Assembly (NCBI RefSeq): GCF_035514885.1
Contig: NZ_DATJCH010000021.1
Location: 24,884-88,883 of the forward strand
Reading direction: 5' to 3'
Source of the DNA: Albibacterium sp035514885
Lineage (GTDB): Bacteria > Bacteroidota > Bacteroidia > Sphingobacteriales > Sphingobacteriaceae
DNA: 64,000 nucleotides
The notes beneath the pieces are model-generated. The model was not told where the DNA came from and did not search any database. It worked only from the letters and a program-made list of their open reading frames with translations. Shown piece by piece: positions 1 through 8,428 of the stretch (position 1 is the first letter of the stretch; each line of letters begins with the position of its first letter). The position numbers were made by a program, and so were the translations under genes.

Positions 1-160
1 TCAAAACAATATTGTCGTTTTTGGTAGTTATAAGGAAAGGCAAATGTGTTGCGATTGGAAAATTGTCTTTTGCTGTGATAAGAGTTGCAAAGCTAAACTG
101 TTTCATAAATGCTACAATTTCAGTTTTGTCTGTCGTTAAGTTCATTTTTGGAATGTACAT
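1..160 (-). CDS. FMN-binding negative transcriptional regulator (PaiB-like), C-terminus off the window
   Basis: Only the first 53 codons are present, starting from an ATG at 158-160 on the minus strand. The visible protein begins MYIPKM and continues through FATLITAKDNFPIATHLPF. This is the usual N-terminus of the PaiB/FMN-binding split-barrel family: MYxPK start, FATL, then ATHLP. These small proteins (normally about 200 aa) bind flavin; Bacillus PaiB was described as a repressor of sporulation and protease genes, but the biochemical role of most members is unknown. The family call rests on a short stretch, so it is probable rather than certain. Confidence 0.7.
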   Translation of the reverse strand, partial: MYIPKMNLTTDKTEIVAFMKQFSFATLITAKDNFPIATHLPFLITTKNDNIVL

Positions 161-216
161 TGTATAATTCGTTTATGTAAATATATTAAAATATTGAGCT
201 ACATAAAGTTACTGCC

Positions 217-263
217 ATAAAAAAAGCCTGCAGATTAAAAGACTATCCTTTATCTCCAGGCTT
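217..263 (-). terminator. Rho-independent terminator of the ABC-F gene
   Basis: On the minus strand AAGCCTG (257-263) pairs with CAGGCTT (224-230). A run of seven T follows (219-225). It lies about 25 bases after the ABC-F stop codon. Confidence 0.8.
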
Positions 264-286
264 AATATGTTTGACTAATTCTTTTT

Positions 287-1912
287 TTAGTCTTTGTAGA
301 GTTCTTGTTGTAATTGTTTAACGCCTTCGTCGTGAATATATTCGTCATAAGTCATCAACTTATCGATATATCCTCTGGGTGTTATTTCAATGATTCTGTT
401 AGCAACGGTTTGGGTTAACTCATGGTCACGGGAAGTAAATAGGAGGGTTCCTTTGAAATCATTCAATCCGTTGTTTAATGCAGTAATAGATTCCAAATCA
501 AGGTGATTCGTAGGCTCATCAAGCAATAATAGGTTCGCTTGCTGAAGCATCATTCTCGAGAACATACACCTCATTTTTTCACCTCCTGAAAGAACAGAGC
601 ATTTCTTTAATACTTCTTCTCCTGAGAAAAGCATTCTGCCTAAGAAACCGCGAATGAATTGATCGTCTTGATCGGTATCAGAGAAGTCTCTTAGCCACTC
701 GATCAGGTTATCATTTTTGCCTCCAAAGAATTTACTGTTATCCATTGGCATATCAGCTATCTTAATTGTGATACCCCATTTAAATGATCCTGTAAAATCT
801 GTATCTCTACCAGCTAATACTTCATAGAAGGCGGTAGTGGCAAGACTGTTTCTGGATAATACGGCTATTTTGTCGCCTTTATTAACCATTAAGTTTAAGT
901 CTTTAAATAAGACGGTGCCATCAACAGTTTTACCCAGATTCTCGATGGTTAGGATCTGATCTCCTGCTTCACGTTCCATGTTATTAAACATGATTGCAGG
1001 GTATTTTCTGTTTGATGGTTTAATCTCATCCAGATTGATCTTATCGAGTGCTTTTTTACGACTAGTAGCCTGTTTAGACTTGGAAGCATTGGCACTAAAG
1101 CGGCGGATAAAGTCTTGAAGTTCCTTCACTTTATCTTCCATCTTTTTATTCTGATCGGTACGTTGCTTTAAAGCTAATTGGCTTGACTCATACCAGAATG
1201 AGTAATTTCCGGAGTAGATAGACATTTTAGCAAAGTCGATATCGACAACATGCGTACAAACCGTATCTAAGAAGTGACGGTCGTGAGAAACTACCAAAAC
1301 GATCGCTTCATAGCCGGCAAGGAAATCCTCTAACCAGGCGATGGTATCAATATCTAAATCGTTGGTAGGCTCATCCAGTAATAAAATGTCAGGTTTTCCA
1401 AATAAGGCTTGTGCTAATAGGACCCTAACTTTTTGATTACCGTCGATTTCTTTAAGTAATTTAAAATGCAAATCTTCTGTAATTCCTAAGTTGCTTAGGA
1501 GGGTAGCAGCATCGCTTTCTGCATTCCAACCATCCATTTCTGCGAAAAGATTTTCTAATTCTCCGGCGCGTTCGCCATCGGCATCGGTAAAATCTTCTTT
1601 GGCATAAATGGCATCTTTCTCTTTCATGATCCGATAGAGATCCTGATGCCCCATCATAACGGTTTCTATTACCGGAAATTCATCAAATTGATAGTGATTT
1701 TGGGTTAGCACAGCCATCCGCTCTCCGGGAGTAAAGCTTACCGAGCCGGTAGAAGGATCAACCTCGCCTGATAAAATCTTTAAGAAAGTGGATTTTCCCG
1801 CACCGTTGGCCCCAATAATGCCATAGCAATTGCCCTGTGTGAATTTAAGGTTAACATCTTCAAAAAGTACGCGTTTCCCAAAACGAAGGGATAAATTAGA
1901 AACTGTAATCAT
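287..1912 (-). CDS. ABC-F family ATPase (YbiT-like), second Walker A degenerate
   Basis: 541 aa with two ATP-binding cassettes in one chain and no membrane segment, the layout of ABC-F ribosome-associated ATPases. NBD1 has a perfect Walker A (GANGAGKS, about residues 34-41), a signature of the DGNQKVR type and a Walker B ending LLLDEPTNDLD. The linker (about 245-320) is charged, as in the P-site tRNA interaction motif of the family. NBD2 keeps LSGGEK and LLLDEPTNHLD, but its P-loop reads SRNSLATT (about 353-360), so the lysine position is Thr359. Related Bacteroidota sequences are, from memory, also unusual here. Likely role is a translation factor or ribosome rescue; antibiotic protection is possible but not shown. 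A TACCTTTG box ends five bases before the ATG, suggesting an almost leaderless transcript. Confidence 0.9.
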   Translation of the reverse strand: MITVSNLSLRFGKRVLFEDVNLKFTQGNCYGIIGANGAGKSTFLKILSGEVDPSTGSVSFTPGERMAVLTQNHYQFDEFPVIETVMMGHQDLYRIMKEKDAIYAKEDFTDADGERAGELENLFAEMDGWNAESDAATLLSNLGITEDLHFKLLKEIDGNQKVRVLLAQALFGKPDILLLDEPTNDLDIDTIAWLEDFLAGYEAIVLVVSHDRHFLDTVCTHVVDIDFAKMSIYSGNYSFWYESSQLALKQRTDQNKKMEDKVKELQDFIRRFSANASKSKQATSRKKALDKINLDEIKPSNRKYPAIMFNNMEREAGDQILTIENLGKTVDGTVLFKDLNLMVNKGDKIAVLSRNSLATTAFYEVLAGRDTDFTGSFKWGITIKIADMPMDNSKFFGGKNDNLIEWLRDFSDTDQDDQFIRGFLGRMLFSGEEVLKKCSVLSGGEKMRCMFSRMMLQQANLLLLDEPTNHLDLESITALNNGLNDFKGTLLFTSRDHELTQTVANRIIEITPRGYIDKLMTYDEYIHDEGVKQLQQELYKD

Positions 1913-1917
1913 GGGCG

Positions 1918-1925
1918 CAAAGGTA
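1918..1925 (-). promoter_or_regulatory. Bacteroidota -7 box of the ABC-F gene
   Basis: The minus strand reads TACCTTTG, matching TAnnTTTG. It ends five bases before the ABC-F start codon. No clear TTTG was found 19-21 bases further upstream, so this is a half-supported promoter. Confidence 0.4.
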
Positions 1926-2071
1926 AGGATTTGATATGAATTATGTAAGTTTTTATCACTTCATTGTTACGCGTACAGATTTAATAAAACATTGACTATC
2001 AGTTAATATTTCATAAATTTATATTGCTGTTGAATATGTTATTCGTTTTAAAATAATTGTGGTTTTCTTTT

Positions 2072-3310
2072 ATGGAAAGATATTTTTTAATTCGACTCAT
2101 TATCTTAATTGGATCCTTCGGTCTGATCTCGCCAGCATTTAGTCAAAAATTGAGCTTTAATAACGGACATCGTAAGGATAAAATGCGTTTTGAGCTTATT
2201 CATAATCTGATTGTTATTCCTGTGTTTGTAAATGATAAAGGGCCTTTTAATTTTATATTAGATAGTGGGGTTAAACCTCTTATTATTACTGATTCCTCAA
2301 TAGTTAGTCCGCTGGATACTAATAGCTTGTTTCTTTCCCGGATTCGTGGACGAGGGATTGGTCCGGAGCTGGAAGCTTATGTAATGACGAACTTGAAAAT
2401 TGATGTCGGAGCTGCTTCAGGAGAGAAATTATCGGCGATTTTATTAAAAGATGATCCCTTTCATCTTTCTGCATATGTAGGTATACCTGTCCATGGGATT
2501 ATTGGGTCAGATGTCTTCAATAGCTTTATGGTTAAGGTGAATTATTTAAGTAAGAAGATAACCTTATACTATCCGGAAGTGAAGATTCGGAAAAGAGGTG
2601 ATCGGATTCCTATTCAATTGATTGATGAAAAGCCATATGTGAATGTTTTAGTCAGCAGTGAAGATGGTACACAGGATTCTTTGTTGTTGCTAATTGATTC
2701 TGGAGCCGGACATGCTTTTTCATTAGATTTAAGGGATAATCAAGAACGGATACATCCAACTAAAACAGTAGCCGGAAATCTGGGTAAAGGTTTGGGAGGA
2801 GCAATTTTTGGTTTGGTAGGACGCTTGCCTGAGATTCAATTGGGAGAGTTTTCTATTAAAAATGTAGTGGTGGCTTTTCCAATGTATGAAGATGATGCAG
2901 TACGTTCGCTTATGACGGAAAGGAGTGGATCAATAGGTGGGGAATTGTTGAAGAGGTTTAACGTGTTATTTGATTATTCAAGAGGGGAAATTTATCTCAA
3001 AAAGAACAGACAATATAGAAATCCTTTTGAATATAATATGTCGGGAATGGAAGTATATGTTTCGAATGGTGAAGAGAATGACCGCCGGTTTTTTATTGGT
3101 CAGATAGATAATGATACTCCGGCTGAAGAGGAAGGCTTCATGGTTGGAGATGAAATTCTGTCTATTAACTTTAGGGATGCTTCCAGATACACATTAGATG
3201 AGATTAATAATCTCTTACAAGAAGAATCGACCACTGGTCTGATCTTTCAGATATTGAGAGATGATGACCGGGTTCTGGTTAAATTGCTTAAGTTAAAAAG
3301 AAGAATTTAA
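2072..3310 (+). CDS. Secreted aspartyl protease-like protein with PDZ domain
   Basis: 412 aa from the ATG at 2072. An in-frame TTG at 2057 would add five residues but leaves a poorer signal peptide. The chain opens with a hydrophobic signal (FLIRLIILIGSFGLISPAFS). Two retropepsin-like halves follow, each with a DSG motif (FILDSGV near residue 70, LIDSGAG near 210), the pattern of the Bacteroidota aspartyl protease family. The C-terminal ~85 residues form a PDZ domain (TPAEEEGFMVGDEILSIN). It probably acts in the periplasm or at the outer membrane; its substrate is unknown. Convergent with the next gene, two bases between stop codons. Confidence 0.8.
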   Translation: MERYFLIRLIILIGSFGLISPAFSQKLSFNNGHRKDKMRFELIHNLIVIPVFVNDKGPFNFILDSGVKPLIITDSSIVSPLDTNSLFLSRIRGRGIGPELEAYVMTNLKIDVGAASGEKLSAILLKDDPFHLSAYVGIPVHGIIGSDVFNSFMVKVNYLSKKITLYYPEVKIRKRGDRIPIQLIDEKPYVNVLVSSEDGTQDSLLLLIDSGAGHAFSLDLRDNQERIHPTKTVAGNLGKGLGGAIFGLVGRLPEIQLGEFSIKNVVVAFPMYEDDAVRSLMTERSGSIGGELLKRFNVLFDYSRGEIYLKKNRQYRNPFEYNMSGMEVYVSNGEENDRRFFIGQIDNDTPAEEEGFMVGDEILSINFRDASRYTLDEINNLLQEESTTGLIFQILRDDDRVLVKLLKLKRRI

Positions 3311-3312
3311 AG

Positions 3313-4827
3313 CTATTTCAAAAGATTTAATTGATATAGGTCTTTTCTTCTGTCTTTCATGGTTTTTACCGTTCCGTATTCATGTACCTCTTTTAATAAA
3401 TAGAGATCCACATCGGCAAGAACTAACATTTCTGTATTGGGCGTTGCTTCAGCTTTAATACCATTGGTAGGGAAGGCAAAATCGGAAGGTGTGAATACGG
3501 CCGATTGAGCGTATTGAATATCCATGTTGTTTACCTTAGGAAGGTTTCCAACAGAACCGGCGATGGCTACATAGCACTCATTTTCAATGGCTCTTGCTTG
3601 TGCACAGCTTCTTACACGTGTATAGCCGTTTTGGGTATCAGTTAAAAATGGTACGAATAAAATCTGCATTCCTTGATCTGCTAAGATTCTGCTTAATTCC
3701 GGAAATTCTACATCGTAACAGATTAGTATCCCTACTTTTCCGCAATCGGTATCAAATACTTTGACTTTATCGCCACCATACATACCGTAATACTTTACTT
3801 CGTTTGGTGTAATGTGGACTTTCCTGTATTCATCATAGCTTCCGTTTCTATGGCATAGATAAGAAATGTTATAGAGTTTCCCATCTTTGTCAACTATAGG
3901 CATCGATCCTGAAATGATGTTTACATTGTAAGAAACTGCAAATTTTTGAATTCGCTCTCTGATTTCGCTAGTCAGTTCTGCAAGCTTATGCATGGCTTCT
4001 CTTTCTGGCAAGTGATTGAAGGGGCCCATTAAAGGGGTATTGAAAAATTCAGGAAAGACCGCAAAATCAGCATTATATCCACTTACGGCGTCTACAAAGA
4101 ATTCAACCTGATCATAGAAAGCGTCGATATCACTGAAAGCACGCATTTGCCATTGAACGAGTCCAAGCCTAATAGTTTGTTTCGATGGTGATGAAGCTTT
4201 GGTATCTGCATCGTAGTAAATATTGTTCCATTCAAGAAGTGTAGCATATTCTCTTGATTCCTCATCTTCAGGAAGATAATTCTTAAGAATTTTTCTAACG
4301 TGGAAATCGTTTGAGAGCTGAAAGGTTAAAGCTGGATCATAGATTTCTTTTTGTTTTACTTTCTGAATATACTGTCTTGGAGATAATGTGTCAGAGTGTT
4401 CATGATATTTTGGAATACGGCCACCTGCAACGATGCTTTTTAGGTTCATCTCCTCGCACATTTCTTTCCGCGCATCGTATAACCTTCTTCCTAGGCGAAG
4501 TGAACGATATTCCGGATGAACAAATACTTCAATTCCATATAGTATATTTCCTTCTGGAGTATGGGTGGTAAATTTCCCATTATCAATAATTTCTTTGTAG
4601 GTATGGCCAGAATATACATCTTTTGCATTTGTAATAATGGCAAGCGCACAAGCAACAACTTTTCCGTCAACTTCAACACAAAGCTGACCTTCAGGGAAGA
4701 TACCAATTAGGTCACTGATATTTGTTTTTGTCCAGATACCACCTGCAGAACCATGATAGGCTTCAATCATTGATTTCTTTAGATCGTGATAATCGTTTAT
4801 ATTAAGTTGTCTTACTTCTATATTCAT
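3313..4827 (-). CDS. GNAT acetyltransferase - carbon-nitrogen hydrolase fusion
   Basis: 504 aa in two domains. Residues 1-170 look like a GNAT N-acetyltransferase, with the acetyl-CoA loop near HPEYRSLRLGRRLYDAR. Residues 220-500 are a nitrilase-superfamily amidase with the complete catalytic triad: Glu260 (FPEFFN), Lys336 (EYRKVH) and Cys370 (LICYDVEFPE). Fusions of this arrangement are known in Bacteroidota and Gammaproteobacteria; the substrate is not established. The second domain probably hydrolyses an amide or nitrile, the first probably acetylates an amine, possibly in the same metabolite pathway. First in a long minus-strand run with ruvB 50 bases upstream. Confidence 0.85.
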   Translation of the reverse strand: MNIEVRQLNINDYHDLKKSMIEAYHGSAGGIWTKTNISDLIGIFPEGQLCVEVDGKVVACALAIITNAKDVYSGHTYKEIIDNGKFTTHTPEGNILYGIEVFVHPEYRSLRLGRRLYDARKEMCEEMNLKSIVAGGRIPKYHEHSDTLSPRQYIQKVKQKEIYDPALTFQLSNDFHVRKILKNYLPEDEESREYATLLEWNNIYYDADTKASSPSKQTIRLGLVQWQMRAFSDIDAFYDQVEFFVDAVSGYNADFAVFPEFFNTPLMGPFNHLPEREAMHKLAELTSEIRERIQKFAVSYNVNIISGSMPIVDKDGKLYNISYLCHRNGSYDEYRKVHITPNEVKYYGMYGGDKVKVFDTDCGKVGILICYDVEFPELSRILADQGMQILFVPFLTDTQNGYTRVRSCAQARAIENECYVAIAGSVGNLPKVNNMDIQYAQSAVFTPSDFAFPTNGIKAEATPNTEMLVLADVDLYLLKEVHEYGTVKTMKDRRKDLYQLNLLK

Positions 4828-4877
4828 ATCTGGAATTGGTTGTTATTGATGTGTTTTGATAAATGTTGCTTTACCTT

Positions 4878-5897
4878 TTAAAACAAGGTATTGCCCTTGA
4901 AGTTTGTTTTTCCAAGATGTTTAAAAGCAAGTTCTGTGCATTCCCGGCCTCGGCTGGTCCTCATAAGAAATCCCTCCTGGATTAGAAAAGGTTCATATAC
5001 TTCTTCAATGGTTCCTTCATCTTCTCCTACGGCAGTTGCAATTGTTTTTAAACCAACCGGGCCACCTTTAAACTTATCAATTATGGTTGTTAAGATACGG
5101 TTGTCCATTTCATCCAGACCATATTCATCGACGTTTAAAGCATCTAAAGCATATTTTGCAATCTTTGTGTCTATTTTGCCAGTTCCTTTGATTTGAGCAA
5201 AATCTCTTGTTCTTCGTAGAAGAGCATTGGCTATTCTGGGTGTGCCGCGACTTCTTCTGGCTATTTCGTATGCGCCTTCCTCACTTATTTCTGTATTTAA
5301 GATCTGTGCAGAACGTAAAACGATATCTGTTAATAGTTTGGCATCGTAATATTGTAATCTGGAGTTTATACCGAATCGCGCACGTAAAGGTGCAGTTAAT
5401 AAACCTGAACGGGTGGTTGCACCAATAAGGGTAAAGGGATTTAGAGTAATCTGTACAGACCGTGCATTCGGCCCTGTTTCCAGCATGATATCAATTTTGA
5501 AATCTTCCATTGCTGAGTATAGATACTCTTCAACAATTGGACTGAGCCTGTGAATTTCATCAATAAAAAGGATATCTCCTTCGTCAAGATTAGTTAATAA
5601 ACCTGCTAAGTCACCTGCTTTGTCCAGAACCGGACCCGATGTTATTTTGATACCTGTTCCCATTTCATTTGCAATAATATGAGAAAGAGTTGTTTTACCC
5701 AAGCCCGGGGGGCCGTGAAGTAAAACATGATCTAATGATTCTCCGCGTAGTTTTGCGGCCTTTACAAATACTTTAAGATTCTCGAGAATTTTAAACTGTC
5801 CGGTAAAGTCTTCGAAAAGCTGAGGCCTCAATACTCTTTCGATATCTCGTTCAGGTTCTGTTAGCCGATCTTGATTGGGGTCTAAATGCTCGTTCAT
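4878..5897 (-). CDS. ruvB: Holliday junction branch migration ATPase RuvB
   Basis: 339 aa, the standard RuvB length. It has Walker A GPPGLGKTT (about 65-73), Walker B ILFIDEIHRL (about 110-119), sensor 1 IGATTRSG and the winged-helix C-terminus with RTSRGRE. RuvB is the hexameric motor that, with RuvA, drives branch migration of Holliday junctions during recombination repair. ruvA and ruvC are not adjacent. A TATCTTTG box (minus strand, 5917-5924) lies about 20 bases before the start and may give it its own promoter. Confidence 0.97.
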   Translation of the reverse strand: MNEHLDPNQDRLTEPERDIERVLRPQLFEDFTGQFKILENLKVFVKAAKLRGESLDHVLLHGPPGLGKTTLSHIIANEMGTGIKITSGPVLDKAGDLAGLLTNLDEGDILFIDEIHRLSPIVEEYLYSAMEDFKIDIMLETGPNARSVQITLNPFTLIGATTRSGLLTAPLRARFGINSRLQYYDAKLLTDIVLRSAQILNTEISEEGAYEIARRSRGTPRIANALLRRTRDFAQIKGTGKIDTKIAKYALDALNVDEYGLDEMDNRILTTIIDKFKGGPVGLKTIATAVGEDEGTIEEVYEPFLIQEGFLMRTSRGRECTELAFKHLGKTNFKGNTLF

Positions 5898-5951
5898 TCT
5901 TTAAGGTAAATATGAACAAAGATAGGATTTTTAGGATTAAGAAATTCCGGT

Positions 5952-6686
5952 TTAAGAAGTCTTATAGTTTCTGAAGAGACTATTTAATTTCATTTGGATG
6001 ACGCCGAAAAAAGCCTCACGAAATATTCGGGTACTCATTTTAGATACACCTGCCGTACGGTCAGTAAATATGATTGGTATTTCGACTACCTTAAAACCAT
6101 ATTGAATGGCTGTAAATTTCATTTCGATCTGAAATGCATAGCCAACGAATTTTATTTTATTGAGCGGGATTGTTTCTAATACCTTTCTGCGGTAGCAAAT
6201 AAAGCCTGCAGTTGCATCCTGAATCTTAATGCCAGTAACGAGACGCACATATCCTGATGCGAAATACGACATTAATACTCTGTTCATTGGCCAGTTAACT
6301 ACGTTGACACCTTTAATATAGCGGGAACCGATAACCATATCTGCTCCATTCTTACAAGCATCTAAGAGGTGAATCAGATCTTCGGGGTTGTGAGAGAAGT
6401 CTGCATCCATTTCAAAAATGAATTCGTATTGGTTTTCTAATGACCAGTTGAATCCATGAATATATGCCGTGCCGAGACCCAACTTTCCCTTACGTTCTTC
6501 GATATATAAACCACCTAAATGCTCTTCTTGAAGAGATTTTACAATTTGTGCAGTTCCGTCTGGCGAGCCATCATCTACAATTAAAATATCGAAAGGTTGT
6601 GGTAATGAGAAGACCTTCCGGATTATCTTCTCAATATTTTCCTTTTCATTGTAAGTGGGTATTATAACCAGACTTTCGGCCATCAA
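5952..6686 (-). CDS. Polyprenol monophosphomannose synthase (GT2, DPM1-like)
   Basis: 244 aa, a soluble GT-A glycosyltransferase of the dolichol-phosphate mannosyltransferase type. It begins with LVIIPTYNEKENI, then IVDDGSPDGT (nucleotide binding) and the metal-binding DAD in FEMDADFSHNPED; RKGKLGLGTAY is also typical. The length matches the single-domain class without a C-terminal membrane part. It should transfer mannose (or another hexose) from GDP-sugar to a polyprenyl phosphate, supplying a donor for periplasmic glycosylation. The next gene upstream (POT transporter) ends only 15 bases away, so co-transcription is likely. Confidence 0.9.
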   Translation of the reverse strand: MMAESLVIIPTYNEKENIEKIIRKVFSLPQPFDILIVDDGSPDGTAQIVKSLQEEHLGGLYIEERKGKLGLGTAYIHGFNWSLENQYEFIFEMDADFSHNPEDLIHLLDACKNGADMVIGSRYIKGVNVVNWPMNRVLMSYFASGYVRLVTGIKIQDATAGFICYRRKVLETIPLNKIKFVGYAFQIEMKFTAIQYGFKVVEIPIIFTDRTAGVSKMSTRIFREAFFGVIQMKLNSLFRNYKTS

Positions 6687-6701
6687 TTAAATATTCTTTT
6701 T

Positions 6702-8303
6702 TTAATGAATTCCATGCATCATTTTCTTTAACCAAGGCGATAGTGCCAATAAGATTACTCCGGCAACGATTGGTATTAAAGTAAAGATCATAAAGAATGT
6801 TGAGATTGAGTAGGCTGCGGTTATTTTATCAATGTAGCTGGCAGATAGTCCGGCAAGTAAATTAGCAACCGCACTTGATAAGAACCAGAATCCGAAGATT
6901 AATCCAACCAAATGTTTTGGAGATAGCTTACTTACATAAGAAAGTCCGACAGGTGACAAGCATAATTCGCCCATTGTATGGAAAAGATAGGCCAGTATCA
7001 ACCAAATCATACTTACCTGAGCAGTAAGAGCACCTTGTGGAATGCTGCGACTACCATAAGCTAATATACCAAAACCGATGCCTAATAAAACCAATCCAAT
7101 CGCAAATTTGGCCGGCCCGCTTGGGTTGAATACTTTTTCCCACATTTTTGCAAATAGGGTAGCCAGGGTTATAATGAAAAAGGAGTTTAATATCTGAAAC
7201 CAGGAAGCGGTAACTTCTGTCTCTAGGGCATTAAATTCTCTAAGAACTTTCCATATAGCAATTCCCCATATAATGAAGAAACTTAGAGCAGTAAAGAAGA
7301 TAGTTAAAGGATATTTTTTGATGATTTGTTTAGCCAGTAAAGTCAGTACCCATGTTAATAATATTAATGGGAAAATAGTTAATGCCGCATCAACCCATTT
7401 AAAAGCTATTGCTTGATTTCCGACTAAAATACGTTGTGTATAATCATTGGCAAAGAAGGTCATGGAACTCCCTGCCTGTTCAAAAGCCATCCAGAAAAAG
7501 ATACTGAAGAAGGTTAAAATACCAATAACTATTAAACGATCTCTAATAATATTTTTTGGAAGTTGCTCTTCTTCATCTGTAGGTTTAGTGTTTGTAAGTT
7601 CAAGCGTGTCTTTGCGTTCTTTCGCTTTTTTAACAGTTTCACCTAATTTTCCAAATATATGTTGTCCGTAATAGAATTGAAGCATGCCGAAAAACATAAA
7701 TATACCTGCTAATCCGAAGCCCCAATGCCAGCCTATTTTCTCACCTATATATCCACAAAGCATAATTCCTAAGAATGCACCGGCATTGATACCCATATAG
7801 AATATGGTAAATGCTGAATCTTTTTTAATGCTGTTATCCGGATATAATTGACCTACAATAGATGATATATTTGGTTTAAACATACCGTTACCCAGAATAA
7901 GAAGAATCAAACCTAAATAAAAGAAACTCGCTCCAATACCTTCAAGGGCCATGGAAACATGTCCTAGCGTCATGATTAAGGCACCCCATAAAACAGCCTT
8001 TCGATAGCCGGTTATTTTGTCAGCTATTATTCCTCCTAGAAGAGGTGTTAAATATACTAAGAAGGTATAAACAGCATATAATTGAGCAGCTTCTTCGCGT
8101 GTCCATGCCCAACCATTTTTTGATATTTCGCTTACCAGGAAAAGTGTTAATAATGCACGCATTCCATAGTAACTAAAACGTTCCCACATTTCTGTGAAGA
8201 ATAAGACAAACAGCCCTACTGGATGCCCAAGAGTAGTGTGTATATCTACCCCGTTTTTGATGAGATGCGTGGATAGAATTTCGTCTTGTTCAGATGGTTT
8301 CAT
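6702..8303 (-). CDS. Proton-dependent oligopeptide transporter (POT/PTR2 family MFS)
   Basis: 533 aa, strongly hydrophobic with about 12-14 membrane helices. Family signatures are visible: ETWERFSYYGMRALL-type text near residue 38 (TEMWERFSYYGMRALL), the GGIIAD segment after helix 2, and FYMGINAGAFLG in the PTR2 region. POT carriers import di- and tripeptides with protons. The dipeptidyl peptidase gene directly upstream would produce such dipeptides in the periplasm, so the two plausibly form one peptide-use unit. Not cut or frameshifted. Confidence 0.92.
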   Translation of the reverse strand: MKPSEQDEILSTHLIKNGVDIHTTLGHPVGLFVLFFTEMWERFSYYGMRALLTLFLVSEISKNGWAWTREEAAQLYAVYTFLVYLTPLLGGIIADKITGYRKAVLWGALIMTLGHVSMALEGIGASFFYLGLILLILGNGMFKPNISSIVGQLYPDNSIKKDSAFTIFYMGINAGAFLGIMLCGYIGEKIGWHWGFGLAGIFMFFGMLQFYYGQHIFGKLGETVKKAKERKDTLELTNTKPTDEEEQLPKNIIRDRLIVIGILTFFSIFFWMAFEQAGSSMTFFANDYTQRILVGNQAIAFKWVDAALTIFPLILLTWVLTLLAKQIIKKYPLTIFFTALSFFIIWGIAIWKVLREFNALETEVTASWFQILNSFFIITLATLFAKMWEKVFNPSGPAKFAIGLVLLGIGFGILAYGSRSIPQGALTAQVSMIWLILAYLFHTMGELCLSPVGLSYVSKLSPKHLVGLIFGFWFLSSAVANLLAGLSASYIDKITAAYSISTFFMIFTLIPIVAGVILLALSPWLKKMMHGIH

Positions 8304-8428
8304 ATAAATAGAATTAGTGTATTAATATCTGCTTATAGTGTAATAATAAAATATAGTAACAATATAAATGTCAAAAATGCAACAATTATCTGAAAGAAGC
8401 TTTAGAAATATTCAATTTATATAGATTC

